Below, in pieces: positions 1-8,900 of a stretch of 38,922 nucleotides of DNA. The position numbers and the translations under genes were made by a program. The first letter of the stretch is position 1. The number at the start of each line of letters is the position of its first letter. Under the pieces are notes generated by a model. That model made no database searches, was not told where the DNA came from, and was given only the letters and a program-made list of their open reading frames with translations. This stretch comes from an uncultured Pseudomonadales bacterium (GTDB lineage Bacteria > Pseudomonadota > Gammaproteobacteria > Pseudomonadales > Azotimanducaceae): contig CAJJAX010000003.1 of assembly GCA_905182155.1 (NCBI GenBank), positions 1 to 38,922 on the forward strand, written 5' to 3'.

Positions 1-151
1 GGCGCTTAACTTTACCGGCGTTACCGGCAGAAAAGGCAACCAACGCGCCGCTTGCGACCTGCGCGAACCAAATCGGTGTCCAGACCCATTGCCCGTTGCG
101 TTTCTTCGTGGCAAGCGACAGGTAAGCGTGTTGGGCGATCGGCGTTGGCAT
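1..151 (-). CDS. PPOX-fold (pyridoxamine-phosphate-oxidase-like / F420-type) protein, N-terminal part
   Basis: The minus strand is open from an ATG at 151-149 to the window edge (50 codons, 3' end missing). Residues 7-48 hold the start of a split beta-barrel flavoprotein: Y-L-S-L-A-T-K-K-R-N-G, then W-V-W-T-P-I-W-F-A, then a strand ending A-G-N-A-G-K-V-K-R. This order (first strand, TP-x-WF, then GKVKR) is typical of the small PPOX family that uses F420, FMN or heme. The substrate cannot be told from this part. An in-frame TAG lies 18 bases upstream of the ATG, so no ATG start lies further upstream. It is divergent from the gene at 380 and shares the intergenic region with it. The rest of the gene lies outside the window. 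Confidence 0.7.
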   Translation of the reverse strand, partial: MPTPIAQHAYLSLATKKRNGQWVWTPIWFAQVASGALVAFSAGNAGKVKR

Positions 152-311
152 GGCGTCCGGACTCTAAGCGTGTTGAGTCATGATTTGATCATATCGAACG
201 CGCAGAAGGTAGATCCAAACTTTGACTCCGGCTTCGGATTAAAAGGGCTGGGTATGGCGCAGGCAACAGGGCCCATAATTTGGGGACGCTGCATCGTATT
301 TGGAAGTGATT

Positions 312-339
312 TAGGTTCAATTTGACCTAAATAGGTTAA
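312..339. promoter_or_regulatory. Candidate operator: overlapping inverted repeats of TAGGTTAA
   Basis: Three half-sites lie head-to-head: TAGGTTCAA (312-320), TTTGACCTA (321-329) and TAGGTTAA (332-339). TTGACCTA-AA-TAGGTTAA is a near-perfect inverted repeat (one mismatch in 8 pairs). It sits between the divergent gene at 151 and the gene at 380. The 9-mer TAGGTTAAG recurs at 3691-3699, about 185 bases before the gene at 3883. No regulator gene is visible nearby, so the binding protein is unknown. This could be a chance palindrome. Confidence 0.25.
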
Positions 340-379
340 GCTGGTTGCTGACGTGTGGCTCCTAAAGGGTCGATTTTTA

Positions 380-949
380 ATGGTAAAAGTGGTCGCGATA
401 AGTGCCTCTATGCTAGCCTTAATTGTAGGCATTGGCTGGTTTTACCAAGCGCCAAAACCGGCAGCACCTGCCGGCATAATCTCGCCTATACCATTGGTCC
501 CAGCTTCAACTCAGCCCGAGCCTGTGACGATCGCCACCGCTGAGGAACCCAACGGATCACAAACGATGGCGCCCGAGCCCCCTCGGCAGATGACCGAGCG
601 TTCGGATTTTTTAAGCCTTGCGCCAGGTGATCGTGTGTCGTTACAAGGCGGATCATCAATGAGCGCGCTCGAAGACTATGTTGTTGCGATCGAGTCCGTC
701 GCCAATCAGCCCGCAAGCCTGTTAATTAAGGGTTTGGTTGAAGGCGGCGGCGCCTTTATCGCGACCCTAGGCCCCACCACGTTGAATATTTTTCTTCAGA
801 GCGACAAAGGGTTAATGCGCTATGCTGGGGCGGACTTTAACGGCCTACTAAGCCCGCTGCAGATGATCAATTTAGATGACGATATTCGGCAGCGCCCCCC
901 CCCCAAGGTGACCCGGTTAGAATCATCTAATAGGCGAGCAATAGAATAG
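380..949 (+). CDS. Small membrane-anchored periplasmic protein of unknown function
   Basis: This encodes 189 residues. Residues 3-21 form one hydrophobic segment after a single Lys, consistent with an uncleaved signal anchor. A Pro/Thr/Ala-rich stretch (about 24-75) follows, then a compact C-terminal region (about 80-189) with no motif I recognise. ATG 380 is preferred because AAAGGG lies 10 bases upstream. An in-frame GTG at 353 would add nine residues but lacks a ribosome site. The stop is 11 bases before the metalloprotease ATG at 961, so the two are probably one operon. A chaperone or inhibitor role for the downstream protease is possible from position alone, with no sequence support. Confidence 0.6.
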   Translation: MVKVVAISASMLALIVGIGWFYQAPKPAAPAGIISPIPLVPASTQPEPVTIATAEEPNGSQTMAPEPPRQMTERSDFLSLAPGDRVSLQGGSSMSALEDYVVAIESVANQPASLLIKGLVEGGGAFIATLGPTTLNIFLQSDKGLMRYAGADFNGLLSPLQMINLDDDIRQRPPPKVTRLESSNRRAIE

Positions 950-960
950 GAAATGCGTTG

Positions 961-3609
961 ATGACGAGACGTTTTATAATGTTTTTAAAGTGGGTTTTTG
1001 GGTTTGGTTTGACATTGCTTCTGGTGGCGCCGGTTCAGGCAGAAACCTTAACGCCGGTCGCGATTGTTTGTCCGTGCACCTTTGAGCCTCAAAACCAAAC
1101 CTATAGCCTGGCCAATTTTTCGGTTGTATTTAATGATGAAATTGACGCCTCTGAGCCGATCGATGTTGCGTTTTCAATGTTGGAAGATCTCGACCCGACC
1201 GCTTGGACGTCTCGTATTGCTGTCCGACTTCCGAGTTTGCCTTACAGTCGTGAACCGCAAGCTGTGCAACTTCGGTTTCCCAGTTATCTGTACCGGAGTG
1301 TCACGGGCTACCCGAGCCTGACATTTTCCTCGGTTGATAGCACGCCAGCACTTTATGACTTGGTAATCCTTTCTATACAGAAGCAAACAATAGCTCAAAC
1401 ATCAGATTATGGCTTGCTCGATAGTGATGAAGCGGCCCTGATGTTTTTATCTGAACCAACGTTCTCGGTTTCTAACGACGTCGCCACGTTAAAGGTTGAT
1501 CAACTATTTGCCCCGGCGCTCAGTAATAAATCAGAGACTCTTGAATTTATTGTTTCGGTCGGGCCAGGTATTTCAAGTTTTTATGTTAAAGGCTCGGCGA
1601 GCCAAAGCGTCACTTATAACGCCGAGGGTATCGCCGCCATTGACCTCACTATTGCGTTGGATGAGGCGCTCGACAACCACCTGTCTCGAGATGAAACGTA
1701 TACAGAGATTCAAATTCAAATAAATCGTAATGAATCAGAGGTCATGTTCTATTGGGTGGGCTCGCTTGCAGAAATCAAAACGCCGCCCGCTTTGGGGCCC
1801 TCGTTCAGCGCACCCGATGCGCTGAACGACACCGATGCAGATGGCGTCTCTGATTTTAATGAAGCCCTCCTTGGCAGCGACCCGGCCGTTCAAGATGCAC
1901 GTGAGGCGGTCGAGCTTGAAGTTGTGTACACCTATGGTTCAACGGTAAAGGCGGAATATGGGGCTGAGTTTGATGCGCGCATGGTGTTGCTTCAGGAAGT
2001 CGCCAATCTTGCTTTTACAGAATCGGGCGTACCGGTGCGAGTGGTCGGGTTAGCGCAGATTGACGTTGGCGATGATTCAGGGCTCACCGCGGAAACCCTC
2101 ATTGATCAAATGGAACAACGCTCGGGCTTGTTTGCGTCGCTTAACGAAAAACTGACCCGAAAACCCGATTTAATGATCCATTTAGGGATGGGGGATGTGA
2201 TCAACACTGGCGGCCTTGCCAATCTTCAAGGCGGCTTAGCGGCTGGCATTATCGATCGAATGAATGCTTTTAATGGCGGTAAAAACGTTGGGGTCGTGGC
2301 GTTAGATAACGACGAACTGACCCTGCCACATGAAATCGGCCACTTAATGGGCCTAGCGCACTCAAGGGTACAGGGCGATGCCGATGGCGCCTTTCCTTGG
2401 TCCCGGGGTTACGGCGTATCCGGCGATTTTGTCACCATTATGGCCTATCCAACGGCATTCGCAGATGCCGCGGCGCTCGGTTTTTTTTCAACGCCTGATT
2501 TAACCTGTCGCGAGGGCCCGATGCTTTGCGGTGTGGCGCGAGCAGATTATCTGACTGGCGCGAACGCGGCCTTAACGCTTAATACGACGGCCTACCAAAT
2601 TGCCGCAATTTCGAACGGATTTTCACCTGTTCTGACCGTTGTTGGTGCAAATCCAGCGGTGGTCACCAGCGAGGCTGCGATTGCCGCGTTGAGCGCCAAA
2701 GCGGTGGACGCTGAAGACGGCGACTTAACCAGCCAAATTAAAACAACCCTCGCAGCTGCGCCCACGGGCGCAACTGGCTACACCCATCTGTACACCTATT
2801 CCGTGACCGATGGGGATCAAAACACGCAATCTACCAGCCGGAAAATCAACCTAGTGCTGACCACTACCGATTCAGATGACGATGGCGTGACCGATGACCA
2901 GGACGCGTTCCCTAATGATCCGGCGGAAACCTTGGACTCTGACGACGACGGCGTTGGGGACAATGAAGATGCTTTTCCAAATGATGCCCGCGAAACGCTG
3001 GATACGGATGGGGATGGCGTGGGTAATAACAACGATGCTTTTCCCAACAACCCAGCCGAGTCGTCCGATACCGATGGGGACAAGGTGGGTGATAAAGCAG
3101 ACGCTTTTCCAACCAACAGCGCGGAAACAGTTGATACCGATGGTGATGGCACTGGCAACAACGCAGACCCAGATGATGACGATGATGGCTTCTCGGACGC
3201 TGACGAAGTTGCTGCCGGCACCGATCCGCTGAGCGCCTCATCCTGCCCAGGTTGTTTCTCCTTCGACATTGATGACGATGGAGAAGCCAAAGCGTTAACC
3301 GATGGCCTGCTGGTGATTCGGCACCTGTTCGGCTTTAGCGGCGAGGCGTTAACCGCTGGTGCGGTCGGTAGCGATGCGAGTCGTACAACGACTGCGGACA
3401 TTACCGCGTATCTCACGAATGCAGCGACCGAACTCGATATAGACGGCGATGATGAGGCCAAAGCCCTGACCGATGGGCTGTTGCTGATTCGGTACCTTTT
3501 CGGCTTCTCAGGGAATTCGTTGACTTCAGGTGCGGTTGGCGAAGGTGCTAAACGGGGCAGTGCGGAGCGTATTGTGGCCTACATTGAGCAGCGCACGCCC
3601 GGCCAGTAA
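961..3609 (+). CDS. Secreted metzincin-type zinc metalloprotease with TSP3 and two dockerin-like modules
   Basis: This encodes 882 residues. A signal peptide ends near A-P-V-Q-A (about residue 23). Residues 30-300 form an unassigned all-beta region. The catalytic domain has H457-E-I-G-H461-L-M-G-L-A-H467 and a Met-turn I-M-A-Y-P around Met494, the metzincin signature with all three zinc histidines and the general-base Glu present. Residues about 560-640 look like a cadherin/Ig-type domain. Residues about 640-745 hold five TSP3-type calcium repeats (D-x-D-x-D-G, then D-A-F-P-x-D). The C-terminus carries two copies, starting near Asp769 and Asp826 (57-residue period), of a dockerin-like module: D-I-D-x-D-x-E-A-K-A-L-T-D followed by a helix L-L-x-I-R-x-L-F-G-F. 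AGGA lies 9 bases before ATG 961. A TTG at 958 is the alternative start. Substrate unknown; secretion route unknown. Confidence 0.85.
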   Translation: MTRRFIMFLKWVFGFGLTLLLVAPVQAETLTPVAIVCPCTFEPQNQTYSLANFSVVFNDEIDASEPIDVAFSMLEDLDPTAWTSRIAVRLPSLPYSREPQAVQLRFPSYLYRSVTGYPSLTFSSVDSTPALYDLVILSIQKQTIAQTSDYGLLDSDEAALMFLSEPTFSVSNDVATLKVDQLFAPALSNKSETLEFIVSVGPGISSFYVKGSASQSVTYNAEGIAAIDLTIALDEALDNHLSRDETYTEIQIQINRNESEVMFYWVGSLAEIKTPPALGPSFSAPDALNDTDADGVSDFNEALLGSDPAVQDAREAVELEVVYTYGSTVKAEYGAEFDARMVLLQEVANLAFTESGVPVRVVGLAQIDVGDDSGLTAETLIDQMEQRSGLFASLNEKLTRKPDLMIHLGMGDVINTGGLANLQGGLAAGIIDRMNAFNGGKNVGVVALDNDELTLPHEIGHLMGLAHSRVQGDADGAFPWSRGYGVSGDFVTIMAYPTAFADAAALGFFSTPDLTCREGPMLCGVARADYLTGANAALTLNTTAYQIAAISNGFSPVLTVVGANPAVVTSEAAIAALSAKAVDAEDGDLTSQIKTTLAAAPTGATGYTHLYTYSVTDGDQNTQSTSRKINLVLTTTDSDDDGVTDDQDAFPNDPAETLDSDDDGVGDNEDAFPNDARETLDTDGDGVGNNNDAFPNNPAESSDTDGDKVGDKADAFPTNSAETVDTDGDGTGNNADPDDDDDGFSDADEVAAGTDPLSASSCPGCFSFDIDDDGEAKALTDGLLVIRHLFGFSGEALTAGAVGSDASRTTTADITAYLTNAATELDIDGDDEAKALTDGLLLIRYLFGFSGNSLTSGAVGEGAKRGSAERIVAYIEQRTPGQ
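3184..3371 (+). repeat. 188-bp segment nearly identical to 7697-7884
   Basis: This stretch, covering the last TSP3 unit and most of the first dockerin-like module of the metalloprotease, matches 7697-7884 in the neighbouring gene with about ten mismatches by eye, mostly at third codon positions. That is far closer than the rest of either gene and points to recent duplication or gene conversion of a cassette. Confidence 0.8.
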
Positions 3610-3882
3610 ATTTCTGCCTAAGGTTGAACGGTTCGTAGTTTAAGGTCCAGTCATCGTTCACGGGCCAAGGTACGTGTCTAAATGTTGTGTTAGGTTAAGG
3701 AACAAACCTGCTTGCTGGGCCCGCGGATAAAGGTCTTCTGCGCACGATTTGATAGAATCAGTGCGAGGCTTTAACCTTCAATAACCATTTGAGTCTAAAA
3801 AGGCCCAATGCTCGACGCGGCGTTTTCAGAGGGTGGTGTGCTGCCAACATAGGTATTTACTGCTTGCAGAGAGAGACAATTA

Positions 3883-4719
3883 ATGGCCCACATTCTTATT
3901 CCAGTGCTTCTTATGGTTACGAGTCTGCTCGCATCTGCGGATTCGCTACCGGGAAGAGCGATCATCGATTTCGAGCCAAACAACTCACTCGACGCGGCCG
4001 AATCGATTCAGCTTGGGCGCGAGGTCGACGGTAACCTTGCGAGTATGTCTGATGTGGATGTCTACAAGTTAACGGTTGATAAAACCACAAAGCTAGAGAT
4101 CGCATTTCGAAGTGAGCTATCCGAAGGGAACGGCTGGCAGTACGAATTGCTCAATGAAGATGGCCGTATTCTGGGCGCTAGTTTCTGTAATTTTACGAAT
4201 TGCCAAAATGGCGAGACGCTGGCTGCCGGCGTTCAGAGTGGCACATATTATTTGAAAGTGCTTCCAGAATCGGATTCATCAAATGAAAGTTTTCTGCCGG
4301 ATGGCGCTTACTTTTTTACCATCACGGCGGTTGATGATTTTAGTACGGTTGAGTTTGAGCCGAACGATAGGGTTGAGACCTCGCAGGTCGTTAATTTTAA
4401 TACGGCGTATGAAGGTCAGCTCTTGGGTATGTCCGATGTGGATTACTACAAGGTAACGGTTGATAAAACCGCGAAGCTATCGTTAGCTTTTCAAAGTGAG
4501 CTATCCGAAGGTAACGGCTGGCAGTACGAATTGCTTAGCGAAGCGGGCAGCATTTTGGGCGCTAGTTTCTGTAATTTCACGGATTGCCAAAATGGCGAGA
4601 CGTTGTCTGTCGGCGTTCAGAGCGGCACGTATTATTTGAAAGTGCTTCCAGAAACGGATTCAGTAAATGAAAGTTTTTCTGCCGGATGGGGCTTACTTTT
4701 TTACCCTCACGCTGGTTGA
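3883..4719 (+). CDS. N-terminal fragment: signal peptide plus first 128-residue beta repeats
   Basis: GAGAGA lies about 8 bases before ATG 3883. Residues 1-22 are a signal peptide (hydrophobic core L-I-P-V-L-L-M-V, then A-S-A-D). Two 128-residue repeats begin near residues 29 and 157. Each starts F-E-P-N and has a M-S-D-V-D-x-Y-K-x-T-V-D strand pair, N-G-W-Q-Y-E-L-L, a C-N-F-T-x-C-x-N-G-E cysteine pair, and G-T-Y-Y-L-K-V. This is the pattern of bacterial pre-peptidase C-terminal (PPC) beta-sandwich domains of secreted proteins, here with an added disulfide-like Cys pair. The last residues, after about residue 264, are out of frame because of the extra T at about 4675. Confidence 0.7.
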   Translation: MAHILIPVLLMVTSLLASADSLPGRAIIDFEPNNSLDAAESIQLGREVDGNLASMSDVDVYKLTVDKTTKLEIAFRSELSEGNGWQYELLNEDGRILGASFCNFTNCQNGETLAAGVQSGTYYLKVLPESDSSNESFLPDGAYFFTITAVDDFSTVEFEPNDRVETSQVVNFNTAYEGQLLGMSDVDYYKVTVDKTAKLSLAFQSELSEGNGWQYELLSEAGSILGASFCNFTDCQNGETLSVGVQSGTYYLKVLPETDSVNESFSAGWGLLFYPHAG

Positions 4720-5505
4720 TGATTTTAGTTCGGTTGAGTTTGAGCTGAACGATAGTGTTGAGGCCTCGCAGGTCGTTAATTTTAATACGGCGTATGAAGG
4801 TCAGCTCTCGGGTATGTCCGATGTGGATTACTACAAGGTAACGGTTGATGAAACCGCGAAGCTAGCGTTAGTTTTTCAAAGTGAGCTATCCGAAGGGAAC
4901 GGCTGGCAGTACGAATTGCTTAGCGAAGCGGGCAGTGTTTTGGGCGCTAGTTTCTGTAATTTTACGGATTGCCAAAATGGCGAGACGTTGTCTGTCGGCG
5001 TTCAGAGCGGCACGTATTATTTGAAAGTGCATCCAGAAACGGATTCAGTAAATGAAAGTTTTCTGCCGGATGGCGCTTACTTTTTTACGGTCACGGTGGT
5101 TGACGATTTTAGTACGGTTGAGTTTGAGCCGAACAATAGTGCCGAGGCCTCGCAGGTCGTTGAGTTTAACACGGCGTATGAAGGTCAGCTCTCAAGCATG
5201 TCCGATGTGGACTACTACACGTTCGCGATTGATAAAACTGCAAAGCTAGCGATCTCCTTTCAAAGTGAGCTTCGTGAAGGTAACGGCTGGCAGTATGAGT
5301 TGCTTAGCGAAGCTGGTAGCGTGCTAGGCGCTAGCGTCTGCGATTTTACAGATTGTGAAAATGGCGAGACGCTGTCTGTCGGCGTTCAGAGCGGCACCTA
5401 TTATCTGAAAAGTGCTTCCAGAATCAGATTCAGTAAATGAAAGTTTCCTGCCAGATGGCGCCTACTATTTTTTAATTGAATTCGGAGACAAGGATGAAGG
5501 CGGCA
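3967..5505 (+). repeat. Four tandem 384-bp repeats (128 residues each)
   Basis: Repeat starts (GA-x-TT-x-GAGC) lie at 3967, 4351, 4736 and 5120, a period of 384 bases plus the one inserted T. Copies 2, 3 and 4 are very similar in DNA, with long identical runs around the N-G-W-Q-Y and C-N-F-T segments. Copy 1 is more diverged. The high identity suggests recent expansion and would favour recombination or assembly collapse here. Confidence 0.9.
4667..5440 (+). CDS. Second fragment: third and fourth PPC-like repeats
   Basis: This continues the gene after the first frameshift. The ATG at 4667 is internal to the original gene and is not a real start. The real boundary is the T5 run at 4674-4678. 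It carries repeat copies 3 and 4 with the same N-G-W-Q-Y-E-L-L and paired-cysteine motifs. In copy 4 the pair is C-D-F-T-D-C. The frame is lost again at the A4 run near 5409-5412, giving a false tail of about ten residues (S-A-S-R-I-R-F-S-K). Confidence 0.6.
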   Translation: MKVFLPDGAYFFTLTLVDDFSSVEFELNDSVEASQVVNFNTAYEGQLSGMSDVDYYKVTVDETAKLALVFQSELSEGNGWQYELLSEAGSVLGASFCNFTDCQNGETLSVGVQSGTYYLKVHPETDSVNESFLPDGAYFFTVTVVDDFSTVEFEPNNSAEASQVVEFNTAYEGQLSSMSDVDYYTFAIDKTAKLAISFQSELREGNGWQYELLSEAGSVLGASVCDFTDCENGETLSVGVQSGTYYLKSASRIRFSK

Positions 5506-5684
5506 TTTTTGATGAAGATGATAATTGTCTAAAAACTGCGAACCCGGATCAGGTCGATACCGACGCAGATGGTTTTGGGGATGCCTGTGATGCAGATGAT
5601 GACGATGATGGAACAGCCGATACGAATGATGCTTTCCCGCAAAACGCAAATGAAACGGTGACGGCTGTAGAGATTCCGATGTAG
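5412..5684 (+). CDS. Third fragment: end of PPC repeat and first TSP3 repeats
   Basis: This frame resumes [18 protein letters not shown], the end of the fourth PPC-like repeat, then enters calcium-binding TSP3 repeats: [26 protein letters not shown]. It ends at TAG 5682-5684 after the third frameshift. From 5654 the next frame is open and continues the same repeats as [14 protein letters not shown]. It has no independent start or ribosome site, so it is unlikely to be a gene in its own right. Confidence 0.5.
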   Translation: MLPESDSVNESFLPDGAYYFLIEFGDKDEGGIFDEDDNCLKTANPDQVDTDADGFGDACDADDDDDGTADTNDAFPQNANETVTAVEIPM

Positions 5685-5962
5685 AAGAAACTGACGACGA
5701 TAACGACGGCGTTGAGGACGGTAGTGATGCTTTTCCATTTGATTCTGAGGAAAACTCAGACGCAGACCTTGATGGCGTAGGCGATAATACTGACGCGTTC
5801 CCGCAGGATGCGAATGAGTCTTTAGATTCGGATCAGGACAGCGTTGGCGACAATGCTGATAATTGCCCAGAGCTCGGCAACACAGAACAGATCAATACCG
5901 ATGGCGATGCAGCGGGGGACTCCTGCGATACAGATGACGACAATGACGGGGTTTCGGATGAA

Positions 5963-8900
5963 TTGGATTTCTACCCGCTGGATTCAAGCCGAACGAAATA
6001 TGGCGGGCAGCGGGCGCTGATCATTGCTGGGGGCGGGCCTTATGAAGGTAATTTTCTATGGACTGCCACGAAAAACATGGCAAACGTTGCTTACGACGCG
6101 CTGCGGACCCAGGGCTTGAGCGATGACAACATTGAGTATCTATCCGAAGAAGTTCGAGCAACTGTTGATGGCTTGCCAACCGCTGCCAATATTAAAGAAG
6201 CAATCGAAAATTTGGCGGCTGTTGACGAAGAAAAGATCACTGACGTACTGATTTATATGGTGGATCATGGGGATGATGGTGTCTTTAAGATTGACGAGTC
6301 GACCTTTTTAGTGGCAAGTGATCTCAAGGTTTGGTTGGATGATTTGCATGCTAAACACGATATTCGATCGACCCTGATTTATGATGCCTGCCAATCTGGG
6401 TCCTTTATTCCACTGCTGGCTTCGCAAGACGACACCAACCGCTTGGTCATTACCAGCAGTGCTGCGCTACAAAATGCCTGGTTCGCGAGTGATGGCTATT
6501 TATCTTTTTCTTACTACTTCTGGACTATTTTCAGGAGCGGCGGAGACTTCTCCGAGGCCACTGTCGCCGCGAAAAATGCAATGGGTTTCCAGTTCGCGCA
6601 AACAGCTAAGTTTGATGCCAATGGCAACGGTATTAGTGACGAAAAAACAGATAAATTACTCATTAAGGACTTCGCGTTTGGGCAAGGAGCCGTTCAGGCA
6701 AGTGAATTCCCTGTTGTGGGCGCAATCGAGGTTCAACGCGAACTCAATGGCGAATTGTCAGTGCCAATCAAGGTTGCCGCAGTAGGCGGTGGAACCGTTA
6801 TTGAAAAGGTTCGGGTGATTCTAACAACGCCAGACAAACCCATCATACCGCCAGATCAACCCTTGGTTGATCTGATCGATACCGAGTTAACAGCGAATGA
6901 GGATGGAAGCTGGAGCGGTCTGGTGAGCGGTTTCGAGGCGAAAGGCAGCTATGAATTAAGTGTGATCGCTGAGAGTAAGAGTGGACTGACCTCCTTTCCG
7001 ACTGAAGAGAACACCAATTCAGTTACGGTGCAGCAGAAAATTGGTAGAGATCCAATTGTGGAATACGACACGGATAGAGATGGTGTTGGCGATGCGACCG
7101 ATCCTGATGATGATAATGACGATGTATTAGATGCTGATGACGCATTTCCAACTGATCCGACTGAGTCCAAAGACGCGGATTCCGATGGTATTGGTGATAA
7201 TGCCGATCCGGATGACGATAACGATGCGCTGAGCGATGCGGACGAATTGTTGCTAGGGACAGATCCACTGAATGCGGATTCTGATTCAGACGGGTTCAGT
7301 GATAGCTTGGACGCGCTCCCGCTAAATGCAACGGAGAGCGCTGATACGGATTCGGATGGTATCGGGAACAACGCGGATCAAGATGATGACGGGGATGGGC
7401 TTAGCGACGTTTCTGAAATTCAATCAGGCCTAAATCCGTTGTTAACAGACTCAGACAGCGATGGTGTTGGGGACAACACAGATGTGTTCCCGCTTGATTA
7501 CTTCGAATACCAAGACAGCGATGGCGATGGCGTCGTAGATAACAACGACCCTTTTCCTGAAGATTCTAGCAAAACGTTAGATCGCGACTTAGATGGCGTT
7601 GGTGACAACTCAGATGCGTTCGATGACGATCCCTTTGAAGCCTATGACACAGATCGTGATGGTCTTGGCAATAACGAAGATCCAGACGATGACAATGATG
7701 GCTTCTCGGACGCCGACGAAGTTGCTGCCGGCACCGACCCACTGAGCGCCTCATCCTGCCCAGGTTGTTTCTCCTTCGACATCGATAACGATGGCGAAGC
7801 CAAAGCGTTAACCGATGGCCTGCTGGTGATTCGGCACCTGTTCGGCTTTAGCGGGGAGGCCTTAACCGCTGGTGCCGTGGGTAGTGGTGCAACACGATCA
7901 ACGCCTGCAGACATTGCAACGTATCTTACGAATGCGGCGACTGAGCTCGATATTGACGGCGATGATGAGGCGAAAGCATTAACCGATGGTTTATTACTCA
8001 TTCGCCAGCTGTTTGGTTTTACGGGTAATGCCTTGACTGCGGGCGCGGTCGGTGAGGCCGCTGAGCGCGCGACAGCGAGTGCAATACAGACCTACATTGC
8101 GCAACGCTTGCCTGATTCAATTGGATCAGGTGGTGGCTCGGATGACGGTGGTGGACTGGGCTCTGAGACCGGCGATGCTGGCGACTCAGGTACGGATGGC
8201 TCTGACACGGGCGTAGATTCCGGCGGCGCCACCTCTGGCGGCAGTACCGATGGGGGCAGCAGCGACGGCGGTACTGATTCGGGCGGCGATAGCGGTGACA
8301 CCGGCGGCACCGATGGTGGTTCAGCCGGCACAAAAAACATTGAGATTAACGTGGTTTATGACCGAGTGCCCTATTGCACATCGGCAAGTTGCGGATCGCT
8401 AGGCTTGGATTACGCAAAGACGGTTCAAAAACCGGTCCGGTTTGCTAAAGCCGCTGTTTTGGATGCCGATTCTAAGCAGATCCTCACGGATAACCTCAGA
8501 ACCGATGCAGCGGGCCGCGTATCCTTCTCGGTGGCGGTTGACCAAGCGTTTATTGTGCGCGTTTATGCTGAGAGTTCCGGCGATGGCGCTGCCAGTTGGG
8601 GCTTACGGATTGTCGACAATAATGGGGCAGATCAAGAAGGCAGTTATCCTCTTTATGTCTTGGAATCTGGGGCCATTAACGCGAATGCGGTGACCGAGGC
8701 TATGACCCTGCAGGCCGAGTCTGGCTGGGGGCTTACAAAATATACCGCGACCCGAGCGGCAGCGCCGTTTGCCATCCTGGATTCGATGATTTCGGCAACG
8801 CTCTACGCCTTAAGCGGGCGCAACTCGCTGGTCTTTGCGCCGGTTGACGTTTACTGGAGCGTTGCCAACACTTTGGGTTCAGTTGGAACCTCCTATTATT

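Noticed and set aside
89-432. Small open frames 89-325 (+) and 178-432 (-)
   Set aside because: The first overlaps the PPOX-like gene on the other strand and has no motif. The second overlaps the start of the gene at 380. Neither has a ribosome site.
2817-3461. Minus-strand open frame of 214 codons rich in Ser (similar ones at 11783-12448 and 23166-23711)
   Set aside because: They mirror the Asp-rich TSP3 or Thr/Val-rich codons on the plus strand (GAC/GAT read backwards give Val/Ile/Ser), with no start signals or recognisable domains.
4674-4678. Phase-variation tract (T5) switching the C13 giant
   Set aside because: Five T is too short for typical slipped-strand switching, and the gene has two further unrelated shifts, so decay or sequencing error is simpler.
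4667-5684. Independent small genes starting at 4667 and 5412
   Set aside because: Both starts lie inside the repeated domain of the upstream gene, with no ribosome site or signal peptide, and the frame change is explained by one-base run-length changes relative to sister repeats.
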